Shown one piece after another: positions 1 to 12,529 of a DNA stretch of 49,653 nt. The notes beneath the pieces were generated by a model, which was given only the letters and a program-made list of their open reading frames with translations, was not told where the DNA came from and did not search any database. The translations under genes and the position numbers were made by a program. Position 1 is the stretch's first letter, and each line of letters opens with the position of its first letter. Source of the stretch: Trachelipus rathkii (Eukaryota; Arthropoda; Malacostraca; Isopoda; Trachelipodidae); contig JABUQX010078653.1 in assembly GCA_015478945.1 (NCBI GenBank), positions 2,501 to 52,153 of the forward strand, read 5' to 3'.

Positions 1-230
1 ATTATTACCATTATTTAGTTTGGTGAACATTGAGGGATATGACTTACTAGCAAAATTAGAATGTGAGCATCGCTCGGCCATCTTATTTAAACAATTTACG
101 AGCTTGGATTCTTTTAACGTAAGATTAATCATTATGTCAGGAACTTTAAAACATTAACTAAACTTACAACTGTAATGAAAAACTGCCAGTAAGTTATATT
201 GTTATTTATATTATATTTAATTTTAGATAA

Positions 231-257
231 GGTTAGGCTACGGTAGGTTAGGTTTGG
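231..257 (+). repeat. Imperfect TTAGG-type repeats
   Basis: The run contains several imperfect TAGGTTAGG-like words (gataaggttaggctacgg, then taggttaggtttggg). TTAGG is the ancestral arthropod telomere unit, and short interstitial copies are scattered through many arthropod genomes. This copy is too short and too irregular to mark a chromosome end. It is weak support for an arthropod origin. Confidence 0.4.
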
Positions 258-350
258 GTTCTTACATCAGAACTATTTTGGTTTTTTTTGAAATTCATGG
301 AACTATAGTTTTTATATTACTTTTTTAAATTATTAAAATAGTAGATTATT

Positions 351-375
351 CAGAGAGAGAGAGAGGAGAGAGTGA

Positions 376-464
<89 letters not shown>
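351..464 (+). repeat. (GA)n microsatellite
   Basis: A nearly pure GA run of about 110 bases with a few interruptions (gtga, ggag) at its left end. The Arg-Glu alternating reading frame across it is translated repeat, not a protein. Confidence 0.97.
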
Positions 465-467
<3 letters not shown>

Positions 468-1547
468 GGTTTTCCTTATTATACAATTGTATTATTCAAA
501 ATTACGGACTAAATATCTTTTATAATTACTTTACGAGAAAGTGTGTAGTGTCTTCACATGAGTTTTTAAATGGAAATTGGAACTGCAATCTTTGTTTCAT
601 GGGACACCCTTCTTCTCTCCAGTCACATCTGTTCTGTGGAATTCTCTTCCATCTCCATTTCTTCTGACTTGCATCTTCACTCACCTGATAAACACTTGCA
701 TTTGGTTAAGCCAGTGAAGTTTTTTTATTTATTGTATGCACCTTCCTTAAAATAGAATATGCTTGTTAAGTGGTGGTGATGTCAAATATCATATAGTTTT
801 ACTAACATGTCTTTTCGGTAGAACACATACCCTTTGCTTCGTTTGAGTATATTACAGATACACGTAGCCTCAAATGAGGGGAAACAAACTTTTTTTTACT
901 GGATTTTATTTCTTTCTTCGTCAGAATTTAGTTATTGTTACTACTTCAGTTTTCCAAATGCCGAAAACATCATTTTCAGATCTATGCTGTCCTCGTATTC
1001 AAACTAATCAGCTTTACTCTCTTGTACGAGATATTACGTGACGAGGAAGCTAAGTGCTGACATGTAAAGTAAAAATTATTCTAAAATAATTTAAAAGAAA
1101 TTTATATTTTCCAAAAAAAATTAAAACTTTAAATAAATGAGAAAGCTATTCCTAAACATGATAGATAGATGGAAGACAACTAACTTTATAAAATTTATTT
1201 TTATTCCTAAGAGAAAAAAAATTCTTCAATAAATATATTCATTGATATTACTTCAAAGAATTTAAAAACGAATCAAAAATGTTTTATCAAAAATTTCATT
1301 ACAATTATATTATCGAAGTTAAAGTTTTAGAGATTGGATTAGAAAATTTACCAATTGAATTTGAAACTTTAATCAAAATTTTTTTTAAATGTTAATAGCA
1401 AAATAATTAAAAAAAAATGCACCTGTAAATTGCAAAAGATACCTAGTAATCGTAATTAAATTTTTTTAAAAAAAATTCGATAGTTTCTCTTCTAATTTAA
1501 AGTTCAAAGTACTAAATTTAATTAAGCAATTTCGCACACGTGCACGC
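465..1547. other. Anonymous AT-rich DNA
   Basis: No supported gene. Short open stretches at 570-755 have no recognisable domain. The rest is A/T homopolymer-rich sequence with stops in all frames. Confidence 0.6.
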
Positions 1548-1602
1548 ATCACACACACACAACACACACACCAAACACAACACACACACACACACACACA
1601 CC
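1548..1602 (+). repeat. (CA)n microsatellite
   Basis: A CA run with occasional inserted A or C (ccaaacacaac). It passes directly into a TA-rich tract, making a compound microsatellite. Confidence 0.95.
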
Positions 1603-2949
1603 AACATATATACTATATATATAATTATAAAATATAATATATATATATATATATATTATATAAATTATAATATATATATACCTACTACGTAATTATTGAT
1701 ATCTCCGTTATAAATTGAAATACCTTACAATAATTTAATAATATTTAATAGATTTATGTAACTTATATATATTATAATAATATAATATTATTAATTAGCC
1801 AAACACCAATTACTATATAAAAATATATTATACCCCCTTACAAAGAAAAATTCTTTTGATAACAATTAAAAATAATTTAAACTAAAGTCAGTAAACATAT
1901 TTACAGTACAAAAGATAAGAAATATTATTAACTATATAAAACAAACGACATTTGTCATGATCTTTTTTTAATTCCCTATTTATAGTTTTATAGACTTATT
2001 TTAGTATTATTTTCTATTATGAGATATGTTTTTTTATTTTTTATATTTTTATTTATTTTAATTTTTTTTTTTTTTAGTTCTATTTTAGGTAAATATGAAA
2101 CGGAAATAAATAAATGACTGTTTTACTAAACAATTATTGATATATCTACTTTATCCGTAATTATAAATTATTACATATTATTAAATATGATGATACCGTC
2201 TGCTTTATGCTTAATATTTAAATATGGTATAAAAATATTTATTGCATTTATTTATTCTAATGATTAATAGGCAGGCCTATTATCAAATATATTTATATTA
2301 AAACTACTAATTACTACTTTCTAATCTTCAGTATATATATATAATATATATTATATATATATTATTAAATATTATTATATATAAATATTATATTATATAT
2401 ATATTACATTGTTTTCAGTAATACCTATCTTATATAATACATTATTATATAATATATATATAATATTATATAATAATATTAAAATATTATATATTATATA
2501 TATATATATATATAATTATATAATTAATATATGATAATATATATATATAAATTAATATATATATATAAGAATATTGAATATTATACAATATAAATATATA
2601 TTTAATTAAAAAAATAAATTCAATATAATAATGAAATCATTTATCATGGGTATTATAATATATAATATTTAAATATAGATTTTGAATGATATATTAAAAT
2701 AATTATATATTATATAATATAATATATATATATATTATTATAACATATTAATATTAATCATATTATTAAATTAAATTATATTATATAAATATATAAATAT
2801 AATATTATTATATATATATATAATATTATATAATATAATATATATAATATCTTATATATATTATATATTATATATATATATATTATATTAATATATATAT
2901 ATATATATATTAATATAATATTAATTATATATATATTATATTATTTATA

Positions 2950-2996
<47 letters not shown>

Positions 2997-3358
2997 ATAA
3001 TATATTATATATATATATAATTATAATATATATATATAATCATATTTATTATATATATAATATATATGATATTGACTGTATATATACTATATAATATATT
3101 AATATTATATATATATATATAATAATATATATATATATATATATATTAATATTATAATAATATATTATATATATATTAATTAATTATATATTATATTATT
3201 ATATATAATATTAATTATATATTTAATATATATAATCTATTTAAATATATATAATATATTATTATATATAATATATATATATATTATATTAATATATATA
3301 TATAAGATAAGTATATTAATATAATATAATATATATATAATAATTAATTTATAAAGCA
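1603..3358. repeat. Long (TA)n-rich tract with small unique inserts
   Basis: TA/TAT/ATT repeats fill most of this stretch, interrupted by about 600 bases of less repetitive AT-rich sequence at 1790-2330. No gene is visible. The irregular phase (tatat, taata and ttaat mixtures) is typical of either old microsatellites or poorly resolved long-read consensus. Confidence 0.9.
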
Positions 3359-3529
3359 AGCCATATATTATTAGGTGAACAAAGCCTCTTGACTAATTAA
3401 AAAATTGCATTAAGCAATGTTGCTTATATCAGGTAAATATATTACAATCTAAGTATTATCTAATACACATATATCATTTTCATAATAGAGGTCATAAATA
3501 GAAATAAACCGCTTCGAAATACTGTCTAC

Positions 3530-3553
3530 GTTAATATGATGAGTCATATTAAC
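3530..3553. other. Perfect 10-bp hairpin
   Basis: gttaatatga and tcatattaac are exact reverse complements separated by the four bases tgag. It lies in the non-repeat island 3359-3605 between two TA tracts. No function can be assigned, and it could be a remnant of the larger inverted similarity around 4.09 kb. Confidence 0.7.
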
Positions 3554-3605
3554 TTTTTAATATTATAATAAGGGAAACTTAAATTATCTTTTAATAATAA
3601 TAATA

Positions 3606-4145
3606 TGACCAATAGGTTAAATAATATATATATTATATAGTTAATTATAATATATATTTATATTATATATATAGAATTTTATATATATATATATTATATA
3701 TAAGTTAATATAAAATTAATTTATATATATATAATAATATTAAATATATATTATATTAATAATTAATATATATATAATAATATTAAATATTATATATATA
3801 TAATAATATTATATATATTTAATATATTATTATATTAATGTTAAGTTGAGGCTTTCGCTGAGTTTTAATTCTATATAATATAATATCTAGATTAAAACAT
3901 CGTAAATTGTATTATATGATATAATCGGAGGTTATTGATATATATATATATCGATATATATAATTAATAATAAATATATTTATATAATATATAATATCTA
4001 TGAATATATATATATATATATATTATTATTAATTAATATATATATATATATATATTATTATTATATATATTATTATTATATAATATTAATTATATAATAT
4101 ATATATTATATATTTATATCTATATTATATATAATATATATATAA
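3606..4145. repeat. (TA)n tracts flanking a short unique segment
   Basis: TA-rich sequence at 3606-3835 and 3930-4145 encloses about 95 bases of mixed sequence. The second tract is the apparent axis of a possible smaller inverted repeat (about 3.36-4.87 kb). Confidence 0.85.
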
Positions 4146-4303
4146 GTAAATAAATACTTTTTTTCTATTCGACAACAAAAAACTTATTCTATATCTACCT
4201 AAATCCTTATTTTTATAGAAATTACTAAATAAAGCTCCAAGTTGCTCAAATATAACCCTAAATGGTATAATTATATCTAGGCTTACCTAAGTTACGTCCT
4301 AAT

Positions 4304-4333
4304 AAAACCTAAGGATATTAATTCTTAGGTTTT
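4304..4333. other. Perfect 10-bp hairpin
   Basis: aaaacctaag and cttaggtttt are exact reverse complements around a ten-base AT loop. Nearby, tacgctaccctaa and tacgctatccctaa form a direct repeat about 50 bases apart. There is no poly-T tail or gene end next to it, so a terminator role is not supported. Confidence 0.7.
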
Positions 4334-4445
4334 ACAAGTATATATAGTACGCTACCCTAAACATCATAATGGATAAGTAAGCCACCAATAAAAGTTATAC
4401 GCTATCCCTAATACTTATTAAAATTTAGGAATAACATGGAATTTT

Positions 4446-4665
4446 TATATATATATAATAAAAGATATATATCACTAATTATATATATTTAATATATATA
4501 TATATATAATATAATAATTCATATATATATATATTTATAATTAATAATATATATATATAATTATAATTATATTATTATTATATTATATATATTATATTTA
4601 TTTAATAATATATATATAATATAATATAATTAATAGATAATATCAAATTATATAATATAACCACT
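4446..4665. repeat. (TA)n-rich tract
   Basis: Dense TA/TAAT repeat with no coding potential. Confidence 0.9.
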
Positions 4666-5880
4666 GGAAAGGAAGCTTATCATTTTATTATTGTCGTTAA
4701 CGAACTATCATAATTATTTGATATTATTTATATTACTAAATGTATCAGCTAAGCAATTTGCAAGATGGTTTCACATCTCAGTTAATCGAATACCGAGCAT
4801 CGGCCAGAAGGTATCATTTATGCATCAAGAAAACCATCTTTAGTTTCTAAAATCGAGGACTCATAAACAATGTCTCGAACAGTTCCAGACCCCAGGCACG
4901 TCTAGCCAAGTAATTGGTACGGGACAATTGAGCTAGGGTATGCTTATTAGTTATTAATCTACTATTTTTTTCTTTATGGTCCTCAAATAGACGAAAGCAT
5001 CATAAGTCAGACAAGAAATATCCCAATTCGCATTAAAATAAAATCTACTAAACTAATTTTACTGGGAGTCTATCGAATAAATAAGGAACTTATAACATTA
5101 ATAATGATATTATGGTACTGTTCATTGCCTAAAATGCAAAAATGAAATAAGCTTAATATATAGAAACATTTTAAACATTTTGGTATTTATAGGTATACCG
5201 AAAATATATCATTATATATATATATTCGGAAAATATATATACTAGTATATATATTATAATATATGAACTTTGAAAAAAATTTATTTAGCAAGTACCTGTC
5301 CAGCAAACGAGAAGAGGGTTGTTACACATTATGTATTTAATTATTATGCCCTACTTCCTGAAATTACAAGTTATTATATCCTTCGACATATTTGACCCTT
5401 TGGATGTTACATAAGCTCGGTTCCAACGTTTCTATTCCATTGTTTCATTAGCAGTACCTAGAAGTATATTTCCTATTAGAGTGTTAGTGTTGTTTATCAC
5501 TGATACTCAAGTTATATTTTATGTTTTCTATATATAATTACTTCCCAAAATTGTCCCTCAATCTTCATAATTTTTCAAACTTATAGGTGGAAATAGGAAG
5601 AGATTCTGCATCTAGGAGCTAGATCTTGACTTATGGAGGTATAGTGGAAATACTATAAATTGTATTTCTTTTAATCAGTTGCGTATATATAAAGGATCTC
5701 AGGTGAGTAAAGTCACATTATATCGTGGTAGGCAGCACCCCAATCATCTAATAGTCTGTTACTAATATTGCTGTATAACTCGTTTTCAGAAGTCGTTACA
5801 AGACATATTTTGTAATAAAAGTATGTATTACTGTCATGTCCTGTAAAGGTTTACTAAATCCATTTGAGTGCACTGCATTT
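4666..5880. other. Anonymous unique DNA, no gene seen
   Basis: Mixed-composition DNA with a short TA tract near 5210-5265. All frames are closed at short intervals and no RNA gene signature was seen. Part of 4.68-4.87 kb resembles the reverse complement of 3.40-3.55 kb. Confidence 0.55.
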
Positions 5881-5899
5881 ACGCTTCGGATAAATAAAA

Positions 5900-6643
5900 C
5901 TATATAAATAACAGTGTTTTCAGCTTGGACTTGCTCATACTAGTGCTTTCTTTCGGACGAGGAGAATTTTTTGTGTTCACATTTCCGCACTTAACCGTAT
6001 TTGGTTTCAGAATCGTACTAAAAAACCCACGATTCATCGCCTGTATAATTTTATCAAAAAAATTTTGCTCTCTTCCTAGTCTTTCAAAGAAAATCTGACA
6101 AAATTTCTACCCTTTCGCTTCTCATGCTCCACAGACAACATCATTCTCGCACCACGTTTTGCACAAATTTTCGCAAGTGCAATGTTCGTAAAAATTCTAT
6201 AAACTGCATTTTATCCAACCAGTTTCTCTCGATCACTCTGATCCTGAAACTAGTGATTCTATGACATTCATAAGACTACTATAAACATACTTTTCTACAT
6301 TTCCTATTACATATTTTAGTTGACGAAGATTGTCATTCCAAACGAGGTCGTAACTCAAAACATTTTCCCAACCCTCTATGAAAGCTTTGTGCCATTTTAA
6401 AAAAATCTTCAGTTCTACGAAATAGAAAGTGCATACCACATTGAGAAGTTCATTTAAAGAAAGTAGCAAATCGTCTTCTCGCGAGTAGACTTGTCTGCCT
6501 TGCACCACAGGAATTATTGGAGACTCCAAGACGTTGTCCGGCGTCAAAAATATTTCCCTGGCATGGGAAATAGCGATTAACGAGAACAGAACGAAACACG
6601 CCCAAACGTCCAAGTACACAAATAAGATCGTAGTGCAAAAACT
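5900..6643 (-). pseudogene. Frame-broken protein locus with N-terminal hydrophobic leader
   Basis: Three long open segments follow one another on the minus strand in different frames. Segment 1 (6643-6236, about 136 codons) begins just after a TAA and carries a leader with hydrophobic core WACFVLFSLIAISHA, like a secretion signal. No ATG is present in frame near it: the open frame contains ACG at 6629-6631 and GTG at 6617-6619, so the start is either lost, miscalled or in an upstream exon. Segment 2 (6210-6079, 44 codons, including ARMMLSVEHEKRKGRNF) and segment 3 (6106-5903, 68 codons, including FERLGREQNFFDKIIQAMNR and a Lys/Ser-rich tail) continue with small frame changes, ending at TAG 5900-5902. 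The combined length would be about 240 residues. I do not recognise the family. It is either a pseudogene or a real gene in a contig with indel errors. The order and spacing of the segments are the main evidence for coding. Confidence 0.45.
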
Positions 6644-6870
6644 TTAGGCGAGAGTAGTATGTTAATCACAGTTCCCATACATAAATCTAGAATAGATAGA
6701 GATGTCTAGAACTGACATATGAAAATTTCTAAGGGTAGTGACATAGCCTAGGTGAACAGCGAGCACCATATCGTAAAGCGGATCACGAAGGTACAAATTA
6801 CGTCATCGTATCATTTGGAAAACATTCCATTCCCTCAAGGTAAAATATTTATTCTTAATAAGAAGGAAAC

Positions 6871-7575
6871 TTACTATATATATATATAGTTATATATTAG
6901 TTATTAGTATATTAGAATATTGTATATATATATATATAATATATTATTTGATTATTATATATTAGAGATACTGAATAGTAGTATATAGTATATATAGAGT
7001 TATGTAGAAGAGATATAGAGAGATATAGATAGATAGAATATTATATATATATGATATTAGTATAGATGATAGAGATATAATAAATATATGAATGAAATAA
7101 TATAATATATAAGATAGATATTATATTATATATATTTATCAAGTAGATATTGTGAATGATTGACTCGGAACTAAGATTATAATATATTATATATATAGTA
7201 TAATAGATTAATAATATAAATATATATATATATATTAGAGGATATAAAGTTCCTATATAAGAAGAGTATATATATATATATATATAGAGAGAGAGATAGA
7301 TAATAGAGTCATATAGATAAAGAGAGTATATATTATAATAATATATATAGAATAGATATATATAGAGATATAGTATATAGGATATAGTTAAAATATAAGA
7401 ATAATAGTAATAGATATATATATATATGAGGTATAGATATATCATATAAATATATATATAGTATATGAAGTAAGAGTATATATATATATATATATATATG
7501 ATAGGATAAATTAGAATATATAATAATATATAATAGAATATTAGATAATAAAAAATGTAATATAAAAAAATTTTC
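6871..7575. repeat. (TA)n/(TAGA)n-rich tract
   Basis: TA repeats mixed with tagata/gagata words. The long minus-strand open frame across it codes almost only Ile, Tyr, Leu and Ser and is a by-product of repeat composition. Confidence 0.93.
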
Positions 7576-8120
7576 ACCTTTATATAATGAATAAAATTTA
7601 TATATATTAAATATAAAACTAATAAAATAAATCCCTCATAGTATGTTTTATAACATGTTTATTGAATATAATATTATATATTATATAAATATATATTTTT
7701 AAGTATAATATTTATTAAAAAGTTTAATTAAAATAATAGTTTATTAATATATATATTATCAATATATATACGACTCAAGAGTCCAATTACTATATCACGA
7801 CCTCTTCTCAGTATCACCGTTTAAGGAAAATATAATATCATGACAAACTTATTATAAATAGAAGTTAACTTTTTTTTTTTTATATATTTTGTTTAATAAC
7901 AAGTTTAGTTTCTAATAAACCTGTATTTTGTTATTTAGGTTATATACGTTAGAGTTTATACAGTTTAGTTGTTAACTATATTTAGGAAAAATTAAAATTA
8001 CATCTACATAAAATAATATATTTATCAAGTTGGCAACTCACTGTAAGTTCAGAGTTTTTATCTATATCTATGAGTCAGTGATATATTTCGGCTACTTGGA
8101 TTCAGTAGTAGACAACGCAT
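7576..8120. other. Anonymous AT-rich DNA
   Basis: Includes a small TA tract at about 7670-7770 and a poly-T run at 7870-7880. No gene or RNA signature was found. Confidence 0.55.
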
Positions 8121-8139
8121 TCTACACGAAGATGCGAAA

Positions 8140-8397
8140 ATGAGTATAAACAAAAAGATTCCCAACCAGCAAAAGATTAGTTATATGCAAATGGTTCAAA
8201 ATATAGTCAGCCTTAAATACGTTTTGAGAGTGGAGTTTCGTATTGAAAAGACACATATAAAAGGTGACAGTTTCTCGGTCTTGTTTTTTAGGGATGTGGA
8301 CAAAGGCAAGGAATCCAACTTAGGAAGTTTGAAGGCTATTTTTAACCAATCTTTGGTCCCAATAGTTCAAATGATAAACATATTTGTTAAAATTTAA
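8140..8397 (+). CDS. Small ATG-initiated ORF, 85 aa, unrecognised
   Basis: Opens with ATG in the context gaaaATGa and ends in TAA. The product is basic in its first half (SINKKIPNQQKI) and has a mildly hydrophobic tail (LVPIVQMINIFVKI). It shows no known domain, signal peptide or clear membrane segment. It is one of the few ORFs here with a true ATG, and its residue composition is more balanced than the repeat ORFs. A chance ORF in AT-rich DNA remains quite possible. Confidence 0.2.
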   Translation: MSINKKIPNQQKISYMQMVQNIVSLKYVLRVEFRIEKTHIKGDSFSVLFFRDVDKGKESNLGSLKAIFNQSLVPIVQMINIFVKI

Positions 8398-8564
8398 ATT
8401 TTGAAGCTATTAAGAATCAAAGTATTCAATAAATTTCAAACTAAAATATTAGTTGAGTTGTAGATAACAACAGAAGTAAATCAAGTATTTTAAATCAAAC
8501 CATTAATCTCGTCTTTAAGCTAATTTGACCGTAGCTGAACCTCAAAGCGTATAATATACGAGAA

Positions 8565-8663
8565 ATGGCAGACGTTATACTTAGTACTCATGAAAATATA
8601 ACGTTTATTAATAATGTGTTTGAAGATGCTGAACGAAGTAACGACGAAATTGCAGATCATTAA
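8565..8663 (+). CDS. Mini-ORF, 32 aa, acidic, unrecognised
   Basis: ATG at 8565 sits in a favourable eukaryotic context (gagaaATGg). The peptide starts MADVILSTHENI and ends in an acidic stretch (FEDAERSNDEIADH) before TAA. Another ATG-started ORF of 36 codons follows at 8826-8936. These could be fragments of a decayed gene, but nothing identifies a family. Confidence 0.15.
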   Translation: MADVILSTHENITFINNVFEDAERSNDEIADH

Positions 8664-10030
8664 ATGTGGAGTATTTTCGATTCAAAAATTTTAAATTATA
8701 TTATTACATTGAATACTGTATTAAACATTTCATTTTCGTAAAAAAAATTACTTCTACCTATTACTCCAAAACTTGGACCCATGGAGACTTAATGATATCA
8801 CTATTTTATTACTAAAACATTTAGGATGTCAGACAGAATAGCAGTATTTTCGGAGTGTTTGTCATTTTCCAACCTACATTTAACTAATTTCGCACGACAA
8901 AAAAGTCTTCTGCTACCTATTTCTCCACTGTTCTAAGCTCTTTCGCCTTATTTATGATATACACAGTTAATATATCACTTTTTATTGAGAGAATACGAAA
9001 ATAATCTCATATCAGATCTGCAGAGCACTTCTTTTGTTCAATTTCGTCTCAAATTATATCTAAACTATCCATGGAATATTTGATACTCGATGGTTCATTA
9101 AGCCTAAAAGATTAGTAAGTCCGCATACGCCAATCCCGTCTAGATAGCGCTTCAAATATCGCCAATGCCTCATGTGACAATTGAGTGACAGAGGTGCGAG
9201 AAGTGTTAGCCGAATACTTAATGTAAAAAATTGCAATAATGGAAGAGATTTACTGGCTCAATATATTCATTGATGTTATTTATTGGATTTAATCTCTCTC
9301 CAATTTCTGAATCATACGCGAGTGAATCGAAACATTCGTGATATACTTCAAAATCTGCATTTATTTCCTCTTATTAATGATGAATAGTTTACTATGCGTG
9401 TTTACTTTTTTCATACTTGCACTTGCCATATTAATTAGGTTACGATAACTCTGACTCTTTATTAGTTGAATAGTATAATTTGAAGATTGTATGTTAATCC
9501 GAATAATCTTTATGATATATTATATATAATATATATATTAATAAAGTAATCAAAACCAGAATTGGATAATAGAATGATGAAATTTAGTTGATATTATTAT
9601 TACTATTTATAAAATTATAATAAACTATTACTTCTTTTGAGTGTATCATATCTAGCAATTTTATTTTGAACTGAACATATGCTTCCAGAGTGCTACTATT
9701 GGTATATGCCTTATTAATTGTGAATTATATTTTTTAGTATATACCTATATATATATTATATATATATCCTTATGCTCTAAGACCTGGCGGCGTCGGGTTC
9801 TACTGCATTTCTTTTTTTTGTGTTTTTATGTTATTATTTGAATATAATATATTATTTCTCTAGTTGTGATATCATCAACAGTGTAAAATGTGCTGAAAAT
9901 ATATATTAGTGGTGAAAAACATGATTTCAAAATATAGGACCATGTTACGTTTTACAGACTCACGTCAGTTTTAATTTTTTGTTCTAATTTCATTTCTTTA
10001 TAATATGTATAATTTCATCGCTTCTTAAAA
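8664..10030. other. Anonymous AT-rich DNA
   Basis: Contains only the 36-codon ORF at 8826-8936 and brief TA runs at about 9515-9545 and 9745-9770. No supported gene. Confidence 0.55.
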
Positions 10031-10039
10031 GAGGTGTTA

Positions 10040-10345
10040 AAAACGCCGCAAAGATGTGCGGCATGTCGGTTGCAAGGCTGCTATGTATAGAGAGACCTTA
10101 CTCGGTGAAGCACACGACAGAGGCCGTATTCTTATATTCTCTCCCCCTACCGGAGACTACACATTTGCTGGGTTCTACACCTCAGAACATCCTCTCTCAC
10201 TCCAACGAGCTGTGTATATTTGCGAGGCGAAATTGTTAGTCGCGAGGCTTCATCGTCCCCCTCACCCCACGTTACGGGGTATGGAAACGCCCCCCTCATT
10301 GTCCTCACCATCTCGCTCTGCGCGGAAGAGCCCACTAATATCTTT
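10040..10345. other. Compact GC-rich island, possible exon or repeat element
   Basis: About 300 bases of roughly balanced base composition, with CpG-containing words (gcggcatgtcgg, gcgaggcttcatcg), abruptly bordered by AT-rich DNA on both sides. Two plus-strand frames and one minus-strand frame are open over much of it, so the coding strand is undecided. The plus-strand frame from 10056 has no ATG at its start. It could be an exon, a decayed transposable element or a SINE-like insert. No family recognised. Confidence 0.35.
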
Positions 10346-11790
10346 AATATAGTTTCTTTCGTAAAATTATATTATTAATTTTAATCTCTATGTTATACAG
10401 ATTATATTTGGTTTTAATATAAATTCCTCACACCCATTCCCAATACTACTCGCTTTCTGTAAGCTGGTTCGAACTTTCGAGGTTCAATATTTCATTTATA
10501 TAAATATAATATAATATTATTTGTAAACTATATTTTTATTTTTTTTTCTTTTTTGTTACATTTTTTATAATCACGTCTTCTCTAGAATACTTCGTCTTGA
10601 ATTTCAAATGAATGCCAACCTTCGGTAGTCTCCTTAGAAGCCCCACTGAAGTACACTTTTTCTGATTTTTATTCCACTCTTTTCCGGACTATAGAAGAAA
10701 CGCTGAATGTTTACCAATATATAAATTATCTTAAAATAATATTTCCAGCAAACATGATAAGTATGGGAAATTCTCATGTGCAATCTTCACCTGAAATTCT
10801 AGCTAGAATAGAGCTTCAGTGATATTTACTAGCTAGATATGTGTAAAATATATAATCATGAAAAAAACACACAATAATATCCAAAAAACTTTACGGGAGG
10901 ATTACTATCATTTTAGTAACAACCCTAAAAGCATGTCCAAAATTCATTGTAACTAGATTGGTATTTACCGGGAGTATTAAAGGAACTTACTTTTCTCTTC
11001 AGGTTGGTAATTCTTAATAATTACATGTTAGTTTCTGTCACTCATCGAATTTCATTTAATATCAAGAGTATATTAATAATATATATAGCAACAACACAAA
11101 ATGTCAGAAGGTTGACTAAAGAAAGAAAGTTTTAGATGAATTATAGTTATCCGTCTGAATCTTAGAAAGCTATATATACCATAATTTAGGAATAAGGATC
11201 TAATTCATCATAACTTTAAGTACTCGAATTTATCAACTGTGATTTTTCGGACGATCTCATAATATTATGTCTAAACGTGGAACTTTTCTAAGCAGTTTTT
11301 TATTATAATATTATTATTTTTTACTTTTTCAGATTCGTATATATATATAAATATACTGACTTATACCACTTTTTAGATCTGGACTGTTTTTTATCCATTT
11401 TAGGTTAACATTTGAGATATGTTAATATAAAGGTAAACTGTAATATTTACACTTTAAAAGAAAATATTAATTTTTACGTTATCCCTAATATAGATTATAC
11501 TTTTGATAATAATTATACTGCACCTATTAGCTGCACAGAAAATACATAATTCTGAATTACAAATATAATACTCCCCCAAATATAATAAAAAATGTGATGG
11601 TATTTGCCTTCATGGTATAAATATCTTCTCCAGCTATATTATACTTCGAATTATTTCTAAATGCTTGATATTTATTCGGTTATTCTTATCTAAGAACAAA
11701 TTCTATACACTAACAAACAAATTTTTTAATTAAAATATAAATTAAGCTTAATATTTATACTATAATAATTATTATAAAAATCTAAAAAAA
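10346..11790. other. Anonymous AT-rich DNA
   Basis: Many short A/T runs and stops in all frames. No gene, RNA or long repeat was identified. Confidence 0.55.
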
Positions 11791-11799
11791 AGCTATTTT

Positions 11800-12085
11800 A
11801 TATATATAATATTAGATATAATATATAATATATATATAATATATATAATATATATAATATATAATATTTATATTATAATATAATATATATATTATAATAT
11901 ATTAATTTTAAAATATAAATATATATTATATATATATTATATATTAATTAATTATATATTATATATATATATATATTAAATTATTATTAATATATTATAT
12001 ATAATAGTTAAATATGAACTTATATTATAATCAGTAAATTAACATGTATAAATATGTATTATATATATATATATAATATATATTA
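11800..12085. repeat. (TA)n-rich tract
   Basis: TA/TAAT repeat with short ATT interruptions and no coding content. Confidence 0.9.
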
Positions 12086-12529
12086 AACTTAATTAATATA
12101 AGCCTGTTATTGAGGTTTTAAGATCTACTCAACGTCTATATAAGAATTTTGATAAGTTTTTTTAGTTTTTTTTTAAGCTTTAAATCTCTAGTATAATATA
12201 TATATATTATATTACTAACAATGAATTTCAGTGGAGTGGTAAGGGACATGATTCAAAATATTTAATATAATTATATTAAAATATAAATATTTAAAAATAC
12301 TGTTATATTTCAATAAAATATTTTAAGAAAATTGAATAGATCCAAAAAGTATGACATACTTACATAGTAAAAAACCAATTTACCATATTTTGATAAATCT
12401 TTCATAGTTAAATAATCTTTATTATACATATAAATGTAAGATAGGAATGATGAGTTCCTCCAATTTTTTTATTATTTTGTTTTTATACCTATATGATGAA
12501 TTATAATCATCGAAAAGGGATCGATACAC

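Noticed and set aside
380..667. Open frame coding alternating Arg-Glu
   Set aside because: It is the translation of the (GA)n microsatellite and has no independent coding evidence.
7041..7577. 178-codon minus-strand frame rich in Ile and Tyr
   Set aside because: It lies entirely in TA/TAGA repeat. The composition and open length follow from the repeat.
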